Positions 1 through 13,104 of a stretch of DNA of 64,000 nucleotides are shown here, in pieces. The position numbers were made by a program, and so were the translations under genes. The DNA comes from Paramecium octaurelia (taxonomy: Eukaryota; Ciliophora; Oligohymenophorea; Peniculida; Parameciidae), in assembly GCA_905182995.1 (NCBI GenBank), contig CAJJDP010000120.1, positions 186,001 to 250,000 of the forward strand, written 5' to 3'. How positions within the stretch are numbered: the first letter of the stretch is position 1; every line of letters starts with the position of its first letter. Below the pieces are notes generated by a model. It saw only the letters and a list, made by a program, of their open reading frames with translations. It searched no databases and was not told where the DNA came from.

Positions 1-834
1 TTTTAGCTCTAATGGGTCAAATAATGATAAAAACATTGTTAAGAATTTAAACAACAAAAAATTTATCTTGTACTTTACTTGATATTAAGAAGTTTTTGCA
101 TTAAAAGGGATTATTTGCTTTAATTTTGCTAGTTGAAGTTTAAATGAAACAGAGACTACTCTAAATTATTTATTTTTGGATGGAAATTCTGAAGAGATTT
201 CTTTAGAAGCCAGTTTTAACATTTGAGAAAGTTTCAGAGTTAAAGAAACCATTTACTTAAACATAATTTAAATGAGAACCACTTCAAAAAGATAAATAAA
301 CAAATCACAGAAATTACAATTTAAATCACTAGAAAAACAAAGTTAAATGGAAATGATGTCTCAAATATGTGATGAGTAAATAATGATTTTATTTGAATGA
401 TTGACACTTTAAGGAGGATGTTATTAAATATAGATTTGCAATAAGGATATACTTTATATTATGAAAAAGTTTGAAATTATTTATAGTCATTATCATCATA
501 ATATTATTAGAATGCTTCATAAGATCTGGAAATCCTTACTTTTTCTGTTCTAATTAAATCACGAAGGTATAAAGCAGCTGTTTTTTAAAATGATTTTTTC
601 ATTTGCTTCTTAGAATTTATATTTTTATTAAATTATATGATTTATGTAAGACTGTTCAGTTAGCTTTACCGTTCATAATTTGGAGCATAATTGATATTAT
701 TAATTTGGCAAGGATGAAAAATATAATGATTTTAGGTCTAATATTATAGCAATTCTTTTTGTATTTGTATTTAGAGATAGATCCAATATATATCCATATC
801 TAATTTATCCGATCATATCCTTTATCCTCTTCAT
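1..834 (-). CDS. Membrane protein, partial (runs off left edge)
   Basis: I do not recognise this protein. On the minus strand, open frames free of TGA run from an ATG at 834 (MKRIKDMIGQIRYGY) to the window edge. A Tyr/Gln-rich stretch near 560-430 is followed by a strongly hydrophobic segment (about 300-240) that reads as a membrane helix, then by a basic region continuing past position 1. At least two short introns are needed to join the frames, and their exact borders are not resolved. The gene is divergent from the VHS-domain gene, leaving about 230 bp for both promoters. The C-terminus lies outside the window. Confidence 0.5.
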
Positions 835-1061
835 TGTTGTTGAGATTTCATTACTTTAGGATACCTTTATTAAATTGAAATACTTATCTCACTTAAACCG
901 TCTTTGTTTAGTTTTGTAGATTCCCAATACACAAACAATGTGATTCATAAGAATTTTATTATTTTTCTTGAAGATGATATAGCTCACCAAAGTTTTTCTA
1001 TTTAACAGAAATAATTGATAAATATTTTCATAACAGAATAATATATTATATAAAAGTTTGA

Positions 1062-2259
1062 ATGGAAGAAATCAAAGTTTGCGTTTCGAGTCTTAAGGGA
1101 TTTTAGCTAAATATAAATACGGTGGTGGATAAATTGAAAAAAGAGAAGTAGAGTTTTTACTTATTTTTTAAGTGATCTTGCTCCTAATTTCCTTCAATTT
1201 GCTGATGAGACATTTTAAAGTAATGAGAGCCTATTAAAGAAGTATTTGGTTTTGATGGTATTGTTAATCACATCTATAAATTATAGATAATTAGAGAGGC
1301 AGTTTACACAAATCCAGTTGGAACTGTAACAAATAAATTAGCTAGCAATAACTCAGTTTTGAATTATTTATAAGATATTGTTATGTTTCAGCCAGGTTCT
1401 GATGATGAATATAAAGGCATCTATAAATTTGAAAATGATAGTAATTTATATGGTTATTAATTCGTTTAGCTCCAAAGATTGCTATTAAATATTTCAATTT
1501 GATATTAGAACTAATCAAGTTTTTGGCTGAAAAGTACCCTGTCACTTAAACCAACAAACCCACTAAGTTTAAAATCATGTATGACAGATTGGTTCAATAG
1601 GATATTGTCTTTCCAACGCAATATAAAGAATTAGTTGCAAATATCAATGAAATAGAGGATGTTGTTGAAGATAACTAACCTGTCAAAAGATATCAAGTAC
1701 AATAGATGGAACCAAATCAGGAAAATGGGATACATCAATTGGAGGAATTGCAAATTGAAATGAATGATTAAATTGACACAATTTGGGATATGCTTAATGA
1801 TTAGAACTGCAATCCAGAAGGGGCAAAAGACAGTACCTAAAAATTATGATTTTAGTGTTATAGTTTTATTGTGATACATTTAAAGAGAGTGATGCTAAAT
1901 TGCAATAATTGGAATATGAATTATCCGACAAACTCAGTTAATAACAGAAGGATTAGATTGAGTTGTTGTGTAATTTCATCAAGATATTCAATTTAAAGTT
2001 TAATCATTTTGAAAGAAACAAAACTAAGAATGGTTTCTTGGAGTTTCAACATGCAGTTTTATCAGAGGCCAGTAAAATTACAAAAAAGAATTATACTCCA
2101 TCAGATGCTTATTAAAAATCCAAGATTTAGCCACTTTCTCCCATAAGATAGGTAGGTTAAGATGAAACACAAGATGTTTCAAGATTTAATGAATTAACAA
2201 ATACTTAAATTGAGAAAAAGGAGAAAATCTTTTAGTAAAATAATTATCAAAGAGAGTTA

Positions 2260-2292
<33 letters not shown>

Positions 2293-3583
2293 GTTGATTA
2301 ATCAAGAGCCTAGAATAAAGTTAAATAAGTTGAAAAATAAAAAGTAATATAATCATAGTAATATAATTAATATGACGATCCTGACCCAACTGATATATAA
2401 AATCAACTTTTACAACAACAAATTTAATATGACTAACAGTAATAATAAAAGTAGTATTAGGAGCAATAGAAGTATCAAATTTAGTAGGATCAACATCATT
2501 AAAAATCTTCAAAACCAGTTCAATAAAACAATACACTTTTATTAGAAACCGATTATTCTTAATTTGAGCAAACAATTCCATCATAGAATAGGAATTAATT
2601 TGCTTAAGATTATTATTAACAACCCTAAAAATAAGAGGATAAACACGGATCTTTGGAATAGTATCAAGATTAGTTTACTTAAAAACCTCAAGGAATGAAA
2701 TTAACTTTCGGGAACAGCATTGATTAAGGATAAGATTAAAAGAAAGAAGGGTCTAGTTAAGTGTAATTTAAGGAAGTCAGGAACGCAGGGCATAATTTAC
2801 AATAGCAACAATATGATGTTTTTTAGCAGTAAATTAGTGCTCCTTATACTGGTAATCAATAGAATAATCAAATTCTTGATATATACCAAAAATTAAGTAA
2901 AAGTGGATATACATAAAAAATGATTGATGTTTGGAAGAAGACATGTTTATTGGGGAAGGGAAATTTGTTTGAGAATGAATTGATCAGAGTTTATTGTACA
3001 TTTGGATTATAGTTTCAAGTGTTGAATAATAAAAATTACTTAAAGATTTCGTTGTATATTTTTAACAAGATTGATCAAAGTCTGTCCATTAACATTAAAT
3101 TTCAAGGCGATAAATGTAATTATTAATTTATTACAAACAGCAACGAAGTTTTGGATAAAGTCAGACAATAAAAAGATTTTGGATCGAGAATCGCAATATT
3201 TGATAGTGGTTGACGAGTGCAAGGAACTCATCAATTGTTAGATACAGATAGACAATCAAATCTTGAATGTGTTATTGCCAACAAGTCAGTATAATTTTAT
3301 AGATTTTTTGGATTTGAGGGCGGAGATATTTTAGGTTAAGATTAAGGATGTTCGATTTTATTAAAGTCAGCCATTTAGATTGCAGGTTGGTTGGGACACA
3401 TTTAAGAAAATCAGATTTACTGAAGTGAATAATTACTATGGTAAGGGATTTGTGATTATTTAATTAGGAGCTACTTATGGAAATAATAATTACGTCAGAG
3501 TAATGATGATAGAGAAAAATATATGGATCATAGAGGCTACTGATTAAAATCTCATTCCATAATTATTATTTTTGTTTTCTTGA
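1062..3583 (+). CDS. VHS-GAT-like protein with bilobal adaptin-type C-terminal appendage
   Basis: This is probably a clathrin/cargo adaptor acting at endosomes or the trans-Golgi. The N-terminal ~170 residues look like a VHS domain, ending in the typical IMYDRLVQQDIVFP. They are followed by a helical GAT-like segment, about 250 residues rich in Gln, and then a C-terminal domain resembling the alpha-adaptin ear: GNLFENELIRVYC matches the ear's LFEN..L core, and the end IIEATDQNLIPQLLFLF fits the platform subdomain. Five introns (1148-1172, 1258-1286, 1441-1469, 1833-1855, 3116-3140) join the frames and leave exactly 797 codons. The first intron ends in AAG and the last in CAG. Domain names come from motif recognition only. 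The GGA family has a shorter single-lobe ear, so this is not a standard GGA. Confidence 0.72.
2263..2292 (+). repeat. (TAA)10 tract coding polyglutamine
   Basis: Ten consecutive TAA triplets lie in frame within the VHS-GAT gene and read as Gln10. More TAA/TAG-coded Gln flanks the tract. It is a coding microsatellite and would be ten stop codons under the standard code. Confidence 0.9.
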
Positions 3584-3640
3584 GTTTAATTTCAATATTT
3601 TATTAATATATTTATGGAATTATAAATAATAAAAAAAGAA

Positions 3641-4845
3641 ATGTTTTTTTTACTCTTATATGGTGTCATGTATCGAAATTTATTTATTAAGAGCTTTTTA
3701 GCCTTAAGCTTATTAATGACAGGCTTATTTGAGTACAACTGTATGTTTTATCTGTTTGAGTGGATTTGGTTATGGTTTTTTGGGATGATTTTATCAATGG
3801 TATTTTTAATAAAGGAAGATTCAATAAATGAGGAAGAGAGAGAACAGCTACTTGAAAAGGAGATTAGTGAACACAAATAAACATACATACCATTTACATA
3901 GTATGCTATAAATGCATCAATACAAGCAGCAGACATATTATTAATATGTTTTGAATTATTCTATATGAGCTTCGGATTGTTCATTATAGTAAAATAAATG
4001 AAGTAATATAGTGTTAAGGGATTGTGTTTGTATCCTATATCATCTATACAAATAAATACGATTAGCTAAAACTCATTTATGGAGGTGTGGTCCTACTGAT
4101 AGGCATTTTCTCACTCGCTTTGGATACCGATGGGAATGATAAATGCTACATTGGTTTGATAGCAACTCTCCTTCAAATAGGAACAAATATCTATACCGTA
4201 AAGTTAAAAGAAGAATTTATGTGCTAGTAATTAGAATTCTTAATAATTTAAAGATATATATTTCAGCATTCCAAATATATTTCCTATACTGGTCTACTCA
4301 AGTTTCTGATTTGGGTAATTGTGATGGTGATTGTCAACTTCATTCCCTGTCCTAAAGTTGATAAGATTACGGAATATAAATGTCCAGACAATACAAATTC
4401 TGATAAGAAATGTTCTCCTAATGGCAATTTGGGAGATTTCTTAGGGTATTTTGAATCTACCTTTTCAGAAGAATACAATCAGAATCAGCAGAAGAATATT
4501 GTAACCAAATTATAATTATATTGTAAAGACCTACCCAGTAATAGTGTTCGTGGTGTTGATCGTAGTGAGTTCAGCCATTAGCTACATAGATAATAAAATA
4601 ACCATCAAGTAATAATCAGACAAGAAACAAATTATTTAACAATTTGCCTTTTTTCCTTTATAGATTTGGGTATATCATAGTAATTTAAATACAACTTTGT
4701 TTGTGTTTTGCATTTTGTTCTTCATTTTGCAATGGTTATTAGGACTCTATATTGTAAATGATTGATAATTAAGTAGATACTTTAAGACAAGAAGATAGCC
4801 AAATATGAATAAATCGAAGAGGATCAGGATTCAGAGTTTTCATGA
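3641..4845 (+). CDS. Polytopic membrane protein with acidic C-terminal tail
   Basis: I do not recognise the family. The frame opens with MFFLLLYGVMYRNLF and shows roughly seven or eight hydrophobic segments. A Glu-rich loop (EDSINEEEREQLLEKE) follows the second helix. A Cys-containing loop (CPKVDKITEYKCPDN), possibly extracellular or luminal, lies near the middle. The tail after the last helix is acidic (EQIEEDQDSEFS). Introns at about 3991-4013 and 4758-4780 (both 23 nt, TAG) restore the frame; one further frame change near 4450-4520 remains unexplained. The gene sits 57 bp after the VHS-domain gene on the same strand. Confidence 0.6.
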
Positions 4846-4867
4846 AAAATATTTTAATTTTTTTGTA

Positions 4868-5448
4868 ATGAGTCATGCCACTCAATATTAATAATATCCT
4901 ATATAAAATGCTATTCTCAGCAACCACATTGAAGCATAGTAACAATAGAACTTTGTTCTTTTCACTGATTTCTCATTTAGTTTTTATGATAAACAATTTT
5001 TAATAAGATAAAACTTTAAGCCTTTTACATCTCCATCACACAAATTGTAATCCAAGGCAAAATTTTGTGTATATAAATTGTTGAATTCGTCAGAGAATTA
5101 ACTGCAATATAATTAGCTTTGTCGTTAAGTTCATTTTAACAACATCTATTTATAATTAATATCCATTAAACACTCTATCTTCAAAGCTATTTACAATACA
5201 TTTTTCTCATCAAAACTAACTCACCTCAATTGAATCACTACTTATTCAAAGATCCAAACTACAAATCTAAATATTCTCTTGCTTTAAATTAATTTAATTT
5301 CATGTTATTTAAAATTTTCAAATCCAATTGCAAATTTCAAGGTTTATTCCAGATGCTCATTGATTTCTATAGATAAATAGGAATTTATGAATCAAACTAA
5401 TAATTAAATAATATTAATATTGTGTCTATCAGATTTATTAACTTATGA
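4868..5448 (+). CDS. Hypothetical protein, reading frame interrupted
   Basis: Starting at MSHATQYQQYPIQNAIL, an open frame runs to a TGA near 5236. A second frame (KDPNYKSKYSLALNQFNF onward) continues the coding character to a TGA at 5446-5448. No short GT...AG segment of the right length joins the two, so this is either an unrecognised intron, a sequencing slip or an early pseudogene. The product is rich in Gln, Phe and Ser with no motif I can name. It begins only 22 bp after the preceding gene. Confidence 0.45.
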
Positions 5449-5610
5449 TGAAAATTTATTATTATAAATATTGAGTAATCAAATATTATCTTTAAAAAAT
5501 AAATAAATTTTATTAACAAATAATGCTTTTAATCTTTCCTTAAGATGATAATTTCAATTTTATTATTTTGTAATGAAATTATAAAGTAATTCTTTAATAA
5601 TAATTTTAAA

Positions 5611-6081
5611 ATGTATTAAGAAATTTATGGTTGTACTTTAATACACCCGTCTAAATATACAGAGAAAGGCAATTTGTATGTAGGGGGAATAAAATCACTT
5701 GATTAGATTTAGAAGCATAAATTTGGTGCAATAATCTCAGCAGTTGAGAAATTGGACAAATAGATTCCAGATTATGTTCATCATCTCAGAATTGTAGCCT
5801 ATGATGAACCAAATTTTAATTTGTCTGAGCATTTTGATTAAACAAATTCATTCATCAAGCAACATCTTGAATCCACCAATGTTCTAGTTCATTGTTAAGT
5901 AGGTGTTTCAAGATCTGTCTCTATTCTTATGGCTTATTTTATTAAGGAACTCCACATGACTCCTGATGCCGCTTTATCATACATTAAAAACAAGAGAGGC
6001 TTTGTTTATCCAAATGAGGGATTTTAACAGCAGCTTCGGATATATTATGAAAAACACAAAGATAATTATAAAATTGATTGA
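5611..6081 (+). CDS. Dual-specificity protein phosphatase, small
   Basis: A single uninterrupted frame of 156 residues with no intron. It holds the DSP catalytic signature HCQVGVSRSVSI (HCxxGxSR with Cys as nucleophile), preceded by the expected general-acid region (AYDEPNFNLSEHF, Asp candidate). The C-terminal motif YIKNKRGFVYPNEGFQQQL is typical of VHR/DUSP-type enzymes. The predicted activity is removal of phosphate from phospho-Tyr and phospho-Ser/Thr. Length is close to the minimal catalytic domain, so there is no targeting module. Substrate is unknown. Several internal TAA/TAG codons read as Gln. Confidence 0.9.
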
Positions 6082-6112
6082 AAATGATTTTTTAATATTT
6101 TTTTTAATTTGA

Positions 6113-6526
6113 ATGGGTATTTGTCATTGTAGCAAAAGTAGTGAGGGGGAACAGAAGTAAGTAAAAGTGAAGGTGGGAGGAGGTGAAGATGGAACTTGCA
6201 CTTGGAAGGTTTTGAAGGGGGTTTAGTAGCATAATTTGGTCACCAATTCAGGCTGGGAAATGAAGTTTGATCTCTCATCTAACGGAACAATAAGTGGTGG
6301 GAATAAGAATGACAATGAAGAAAGTGCCTTGAAAAAGTTATATGCTGGAACTCTAAAAAATGGAATATTGGATTGTGTAGCTACGTTTGAGGATGGGGCT
6401 CAAATAAAGTATGATGGTGTAATGGAAGGTTCCATAATGAAAGTTAACTGCAGAGTCATCAAAGGCAGTGACAAATTTCACGAGGGAGATATTGCTGAGT
6501 GCATTGGACCTGTGAAATATGATTGA
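6113..6526 (+). CDS. Small protein with N-terminal MGxC acylation-type motif
   Basis: A 137-residue frame without introns, starting MGICHCSKSSEGEQK. Gly2 followed by Cys4 and Cys6 suggests N-myristoylation with palmitoylation, hence attachment to a membrane surface; this is inference from the motif. The rest (from TCTWKVLKG) looks like a small beta-rich domain with repeated Gly turns and no catalytic motif that I recognise. The family is unknown. It lies 31 bp after the phosphatase gene on the same strand. Confidence 0.72.
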
Positions 6527-6678
6527 ATTTATTAATACTAAAAGTATTTCTAAAACGTATTAATTAATACTGAATATATTCATATCGTCAAAAAGAGTTT
6601 CTTCATTTTAATTTCTTTGATTAAACTTAATGGAATATTAAGAGTGAAAATAACTTTAAAAATAAATATAGGCCAATA

Positions 6679-7208
6679 TCAATTTTTAAACACTTCTACA
6701 TATTGTTTTGTTCGATCATGCAATTCTTCAATTTAATGTTTGACTGTTTCATCGTTGACATCTTCTAATACATACTTGATATTTAAATTGTTTTATTACA
6801 TCTCTATCTCCATCATCTGTAAAGTCTGTATATTTGATTTGGCCATCGTCTTCAAGAGCATATGTGATTTTCAAATGATAACCCATTCTCTTCTTTCCTC
6901 TGCTTAAAAATAAGTGAGCTTCCCCTTCAACTGATTCTACGGCTGAAATCTTAGTTTATCCGATTTTCATCTAAAATATTAAATAGTTGGAATACTCCAA
7001 CAATATTCTCCAAGGATTTCTTAATCTCATTAACGGGTACTTTCTTTTCCTCCCAAGTTCCTGAGACATTCCATTGTGATCCAATTGTTTAAGGTTATTG
7101 CACTTAGGAAGGATCCTCTACCTTTTTTGGTTAACAATCAATTTTTGGGTGATTTGGATCATTTTTAACCCAATAGGTGTATGAATGCTCCTTCTTTGAA
7201 TTGTCCAT
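6679..7208 (-). CDS. AHSA1-like: Aha1 N-domain protein (Hsp90 ATPase activator type)
   Basis: The translation resembles the N-terminal domain of Aha1, which binds the middle domain of Hsp90 and stimulates its ATPase: SQWNVSGTWEEKKV near the start, then KISAVESVEGEAHLFLSRGK and KKRMGYHLKITYAL, with a closing helix QIEELHDRTKQYVEVF. Two 25-nt introns (one ending TAG, one AAG) give exactly 160 codons. The usual NPWHW motif is replaced by YTYWVKNDPNHP. The second Aha1 (START-like) domain is absent, so the layout is like yeast Hch1. The gene lies 51 bp downstream of the Polo-like kinase on the same strand. Confidence 0.78.
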
Positions 7209-7259
7209 TTAAATTTCCAGAATATTTTATAAATTAATTATTAATAAAGTAAACATTCA

Positions 7260-9076
<1,817 letters not shown>

Positions 9077-9079
9077 TTA

Positions 9080-10065
9080 AATTAAAATTAAAAACCAAAA
9101 AAAGTTAAACAATTCAATACCAAATATCTAGTCCAATATAGTCTAGGCTCTATCCTATCATCTCTCTTTTGCATCCATATCTCTAATACATTCCTCAAGT
9201 CAAAAATAAAAGCCTCATTATTATTCTATACATCTTATAGAGTAATCTCAATGCTTCCTGTTTTAAAATATATTATTTTTCAAATATCTCTTTACAGAAC
9301 ACCAACTTAAATTTCTATTCTGGTTTAATTATACTCAAGAAATAATATATGTATATATTTGTTATAATGTAGATTTTAACAGTTTGGAACCAACACAACC
9401 AAAAATCTATAGAACTGTATAATATATTCAAAATTTACTCAACATCCAATGAAATGGTCAATGACCTCACCTCCTCTTATTATAGATTCATAATACAATA
9501 AAATGCTGTGATGCAATATTTTTATAACAACAACTTAATAATTCTATATTTCTATCAAAATATCAACGCTTAATACACACCTTCTATCTAAGTTGTCATA
9601 TGTATTTATTTATCTAGTTAAGTCTATTCTAATTGCTGTTGAGCTCATTTCATCACCCTCAAAGTAAAAATTTAATGTTTAAAATAGATGCTTTATTTTA
9701 CAAATTTATGGTTCTCTAAGAAACATCACTACAATTTTATCAAATCTATCTCTAATCACATCTATATGATGAATTGTGACTGTAGAGCAAGAAATAAAAT
9801 TTCCTTACTCTTTAAAGGAATTATCGATGAAATAGGACCCTCTTACTTCTAATATAAAAAGATAGAGAATGAAAAAATATTAAATTTCTGTATTGAGTTG
9901 TGATTATAAATATTTTGTTTTAATATATGAAAACACAAGCTACCCTTTATAATAAATTATACTGAATTAATTAAATGTATTGAATATCAACTTCTGTTTC
10001 AATTGATTTAAATGCTAAAAGGGAAGGAAGCAGTGAAAAAATATGGTTAATATAGATTTCTCAAA
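9080..10065 (-). pseudogene. Unrecognised minus-strand locus, possibly degenerate
   Basis: Several minus-strand stretches read as genuine protein: KSIETEVDIQYIQLIQYNL, then FDKIVVMFLREPQICKIKHL and SSTAIRIDLTRQINTYDNL, and near the low-coordinate end NNNEAFIFDLRNVLEIW. They can partly be joined by short introns (for example a 37-nt GT...AAG at about 9850), but no ATG was found for the first exon and the last frame runs into the PLK start without a TGA. This may be a decaying paralogue, as is common after whole-genome duplication in Paramecium, or a gene whose splice pattern I failed to resolve. No function can be assigned. Confidence 0.35.
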
Positions 10066-10785
10066 AATTAATTAGTTAGAGATTATTGAATAATATAAAA
10101 TTAAAATATGGAGTTAATAAAGAAAACATGAAGCATGGAACCAAGTGAAGAATGAGAACAATATTTTCGAATTTAATGATTGATATTTGTATTTTACATT
10201 TGATATGCATATGGGATGTGATAATGTCTTGGCTAAGGTTTTGTTTTGTTTTTATTTGTAGAGTGCACAATTTCAGTCAAATTTATGTAGTTTCAAGGAG
10301 ATGTGAAATAGGTTAGAGTCCAATTTGAAGATTCTAATTATTGAATTCTACGAATTTAGAAGGATGAAACTAGTTAGGAAATGAGAAGATTAAAATCTAA
10401 ATATGAGGAACAAGAAGGAAATTCTACTGATTTCATATTAGAGATGAAATTGTTGATTAATACATATATTAATATTATTTATAAAATATCAATGTGAGAG
10501 ATTTCCTGGGTTAAAATTAATGGAAACCGAAACGCTTAAATTCAAGGGTTTATTCAAATGTATAAAATTAATAGGGAAGTTGCAAAAGAGTTTTGAATTA
10601 CTGATGTGAGGAAAGGATGAATTGGGAAAAAAGGAGTTTTAAAGAGAGTAGGTGATGATTGCGAAAAAAGTCGATTTTTTAATAAAAATGATGTCATTTT
10701 AATAAATAAATGGTGTCAGATTAATAATTAAAATTAAATATTTTTGAAAATGATGTTCAGAGATTGAACTATAATAATAAAATAT
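10066..10785. other. No supportable gene
   Basis: A short plus-strand frame from about 10289 (MQFQGDVKQVRVQFEDSNY) stops at once, and several other fragments are broken by TGA in all frames. This could be the remains of a gene or plain spacer. The last 40 bp upstream of the MFS gene are A/T only. Confidence 0.4.
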
Positions 10786-12642
10786 ATGCAATTACAAACT
10801 ACTCTCTTCATTATTCTTTTTGACTTGGTCGCAATATCAGATAGCGTTTACACTGCCTTATTACCTTACTTTTCGCCAGTGGCAAAAGACAAAGGATTTA
10901 CTGAGACTGAAATTGGTATCATGCTTGCATTTTATCCTATTGGAAGTGTGATTGCTACGCCTTTTGTTTCTATGTGTAGTTCCAAGAGGAAAGCAATATT
11001 AATCGGTTTGATACAGAGTTCTATAGCAACAATAGGAATGGGGGTGTCTAAATTTTCAGAAGGTGGCCTATTTTTTGCGTTATCCTGCATTTTTCGAGTG
11101 ATCATAGGATCTGTACTATAATTTGTCTATATCAATAGGGAGCATCATTTTTGCTGATCCCCTCATATGCAGCATTGCCTATATTATTTAAAGAGGATGT
11201 AACATAAAAGATTGCAGGATTAGAGATGGGTCATTGCGCTGGTAGAATAACAAGCACAGGGTTATTCACAATGATAGCCTAGCTGATTTCATTCGATACT
11301 TATTAGCTTCCTTGTTATGGATTGGCAGCAATCTATGTGGTCAGTTTCCTGGTTACATACAAATATTTTTATCTACCTGAAGTACCAGAGGGAATTTCTC
11401 CAAAGAAGAAACAGAAGGAAGCACACAAACCCGAAACCACTCGAAATCATCCCATCACCATAACTAAGTCCTAAACGATTACTCCGATCGAAGTTATTGT
11501 TTAAAACGATAATTCTTTGATTCAATAGAATGAAGATTTAAATTAATCATAGCAATAACTCAAGCCTAATGAAATACTAAATTAGTCAGTCTAAAATGCA
11601 GAGGTTGTTGAAGCTTAGCTCTAACGACATGACACAACTATGCAAACTTTGGAAGTTCCACAAATCAATGGAATGAGAAAGAGCAGTTCTAGTGGGGGAG
11701 AGGACCGATCATGTGAAGAGGACAGCCTTCATGATAAGAAGGCCATTAACAAATGGTAAACTTAGATAAGATCGATTATCCAACAAAGAAGGGAAGGCAA
11801 ATAGATTGCTATTCCAGATTCTCCTAAGATGAATAATAGTTAGAAGATGAATCAAATAAGCCTCTTTGAAAGTGGTAACAAGATGTAGAATAGCACTCAG
11901 TTGGAGGTTCTTCAAGAATAGGAAGAAATTACAGAGGATGATGGTAAATTAGAAGTCAAAGATTATGTCGATATTTTTAAAAACAAGTCATTGCAAGTGA
12001 CTTTCATCTTTTTCTTTTGGCTTTCTGCTCTAGAAAATGGATTAAGACCCTTTTTGGTAATTAACATAATTATATTTATAGGCTAATGAATTAGGAGATT
12101 ATTATGGTCTTTCAGAGTATAACATCTCTTATCTCTTCATGATTCCTATTTTCACATACTTGTTATCTGCAATCTTGGTTGCTCGTTAAACTTATTTTAC
12201 AGAACAAACTCTTTTTAAAATCGGAATGTGGATTTTGGGAGTAAGTTTCTTTTTCTATTGTCCAACAGTGTTTAAGTTACCACATTCAATTGCCTTTATT
12301 CTAGTTGGAGAGTTCATTAGAGGTATAAGTTTGGGCATTGGCTGTGCACTCTTTATACCAAATATCAGTGACTCCTGCGTAGACAAGGTTGGAGTATGTA
12401 AAGCAAATTTGATCGGAGCAAATCTATACTAATTTGGATGGTCTTTAGGCGACATATTTGGTCCAATTATTTGTGGGGCATTTGTCGAAAAAATTGGATA
12501 TGAACTGACCACCTTATTCTCTGGATTTGTTATCATTGTCTTTACTATAATCTATTTAATTTTTAGAAAAAATAAAAGCAGTATCTAAGTAAATAACGTT
12601 GAAAACTTAAATAACAAAGTGCCATAAAATAACAATGCTTGA
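10786..12642 (+). CDS. Major facilitator superfamily transporter
   Basis: A polytopic transporter of 601 residues after removing introns 11113-11138 and 12057-12081. The N-terminal half has about six helices (FIILFDLVAISDSVYTALL onward) with an MFS-like loop around TPFVSMCSSKRK. The two halves are joined by a very long hydrophilic cytoplasmic loop of roughly 220 residues, rich in Gln, Ser and charged residues. Six more helices follow (QVTFIFFFWLSALENG onward). The layout resembles SLC18/vesicular-amine-type and related ciliate MFS proteins. Substrate cannot be judged. The tail is short and polar. Confidence 0.85.
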
Positions 12643-13104
12643 TTTTATAAAACTGTAAACAATTATAATTAATTAATTGTATTTTGAAACTTGTCATAAG
12701 TCCTTCGTTTTCATAGTAAAAAATATTGAATGTTATTAATGTTTTAAAAAGTACTATTCATACTATCTATAATTTAATCTTTAAGCAGGCATATTTATTA
12801 CATAGTTTATTTGAATGCACAAACTCAAATAATAAATTAAGTCACATTAACTTTCAATTAAATTTGTGTCTGACTTGAATCTCTCTGTTTATTTTATTAT
12901 TTTAGAATAATATTGCATTTGATATATAATTTACGCTATATTTCCTTTGAGACTCTAGGTTTTCAACAGTATTTAACCATTAAATGTCTCATCAAACAAA
13001 TCCAAGCCTACTCTTACCTATTGGAGTAATATTAATATAAATGTATAATATTAAATCACAGAATTATAAAATATTTTACAAATATAACTAATTTTGGTAT
13101 AAAC
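12643..13104. other. Convergent intergenic spacer
   Basis: About 460 bp between two convergent genes. It is A/T rich, and I see no open frame with coding character on either strand. Confidence 0.6.

Noticed and set aside
5611-6081. A paired active/dead phosphatase system with the YVH1-like gene
   Set aside because: The two phosphatases are 13 kb apart, belong to different subfamilies and share nothing beyond the fold. There is no evidence of a functional pairing.
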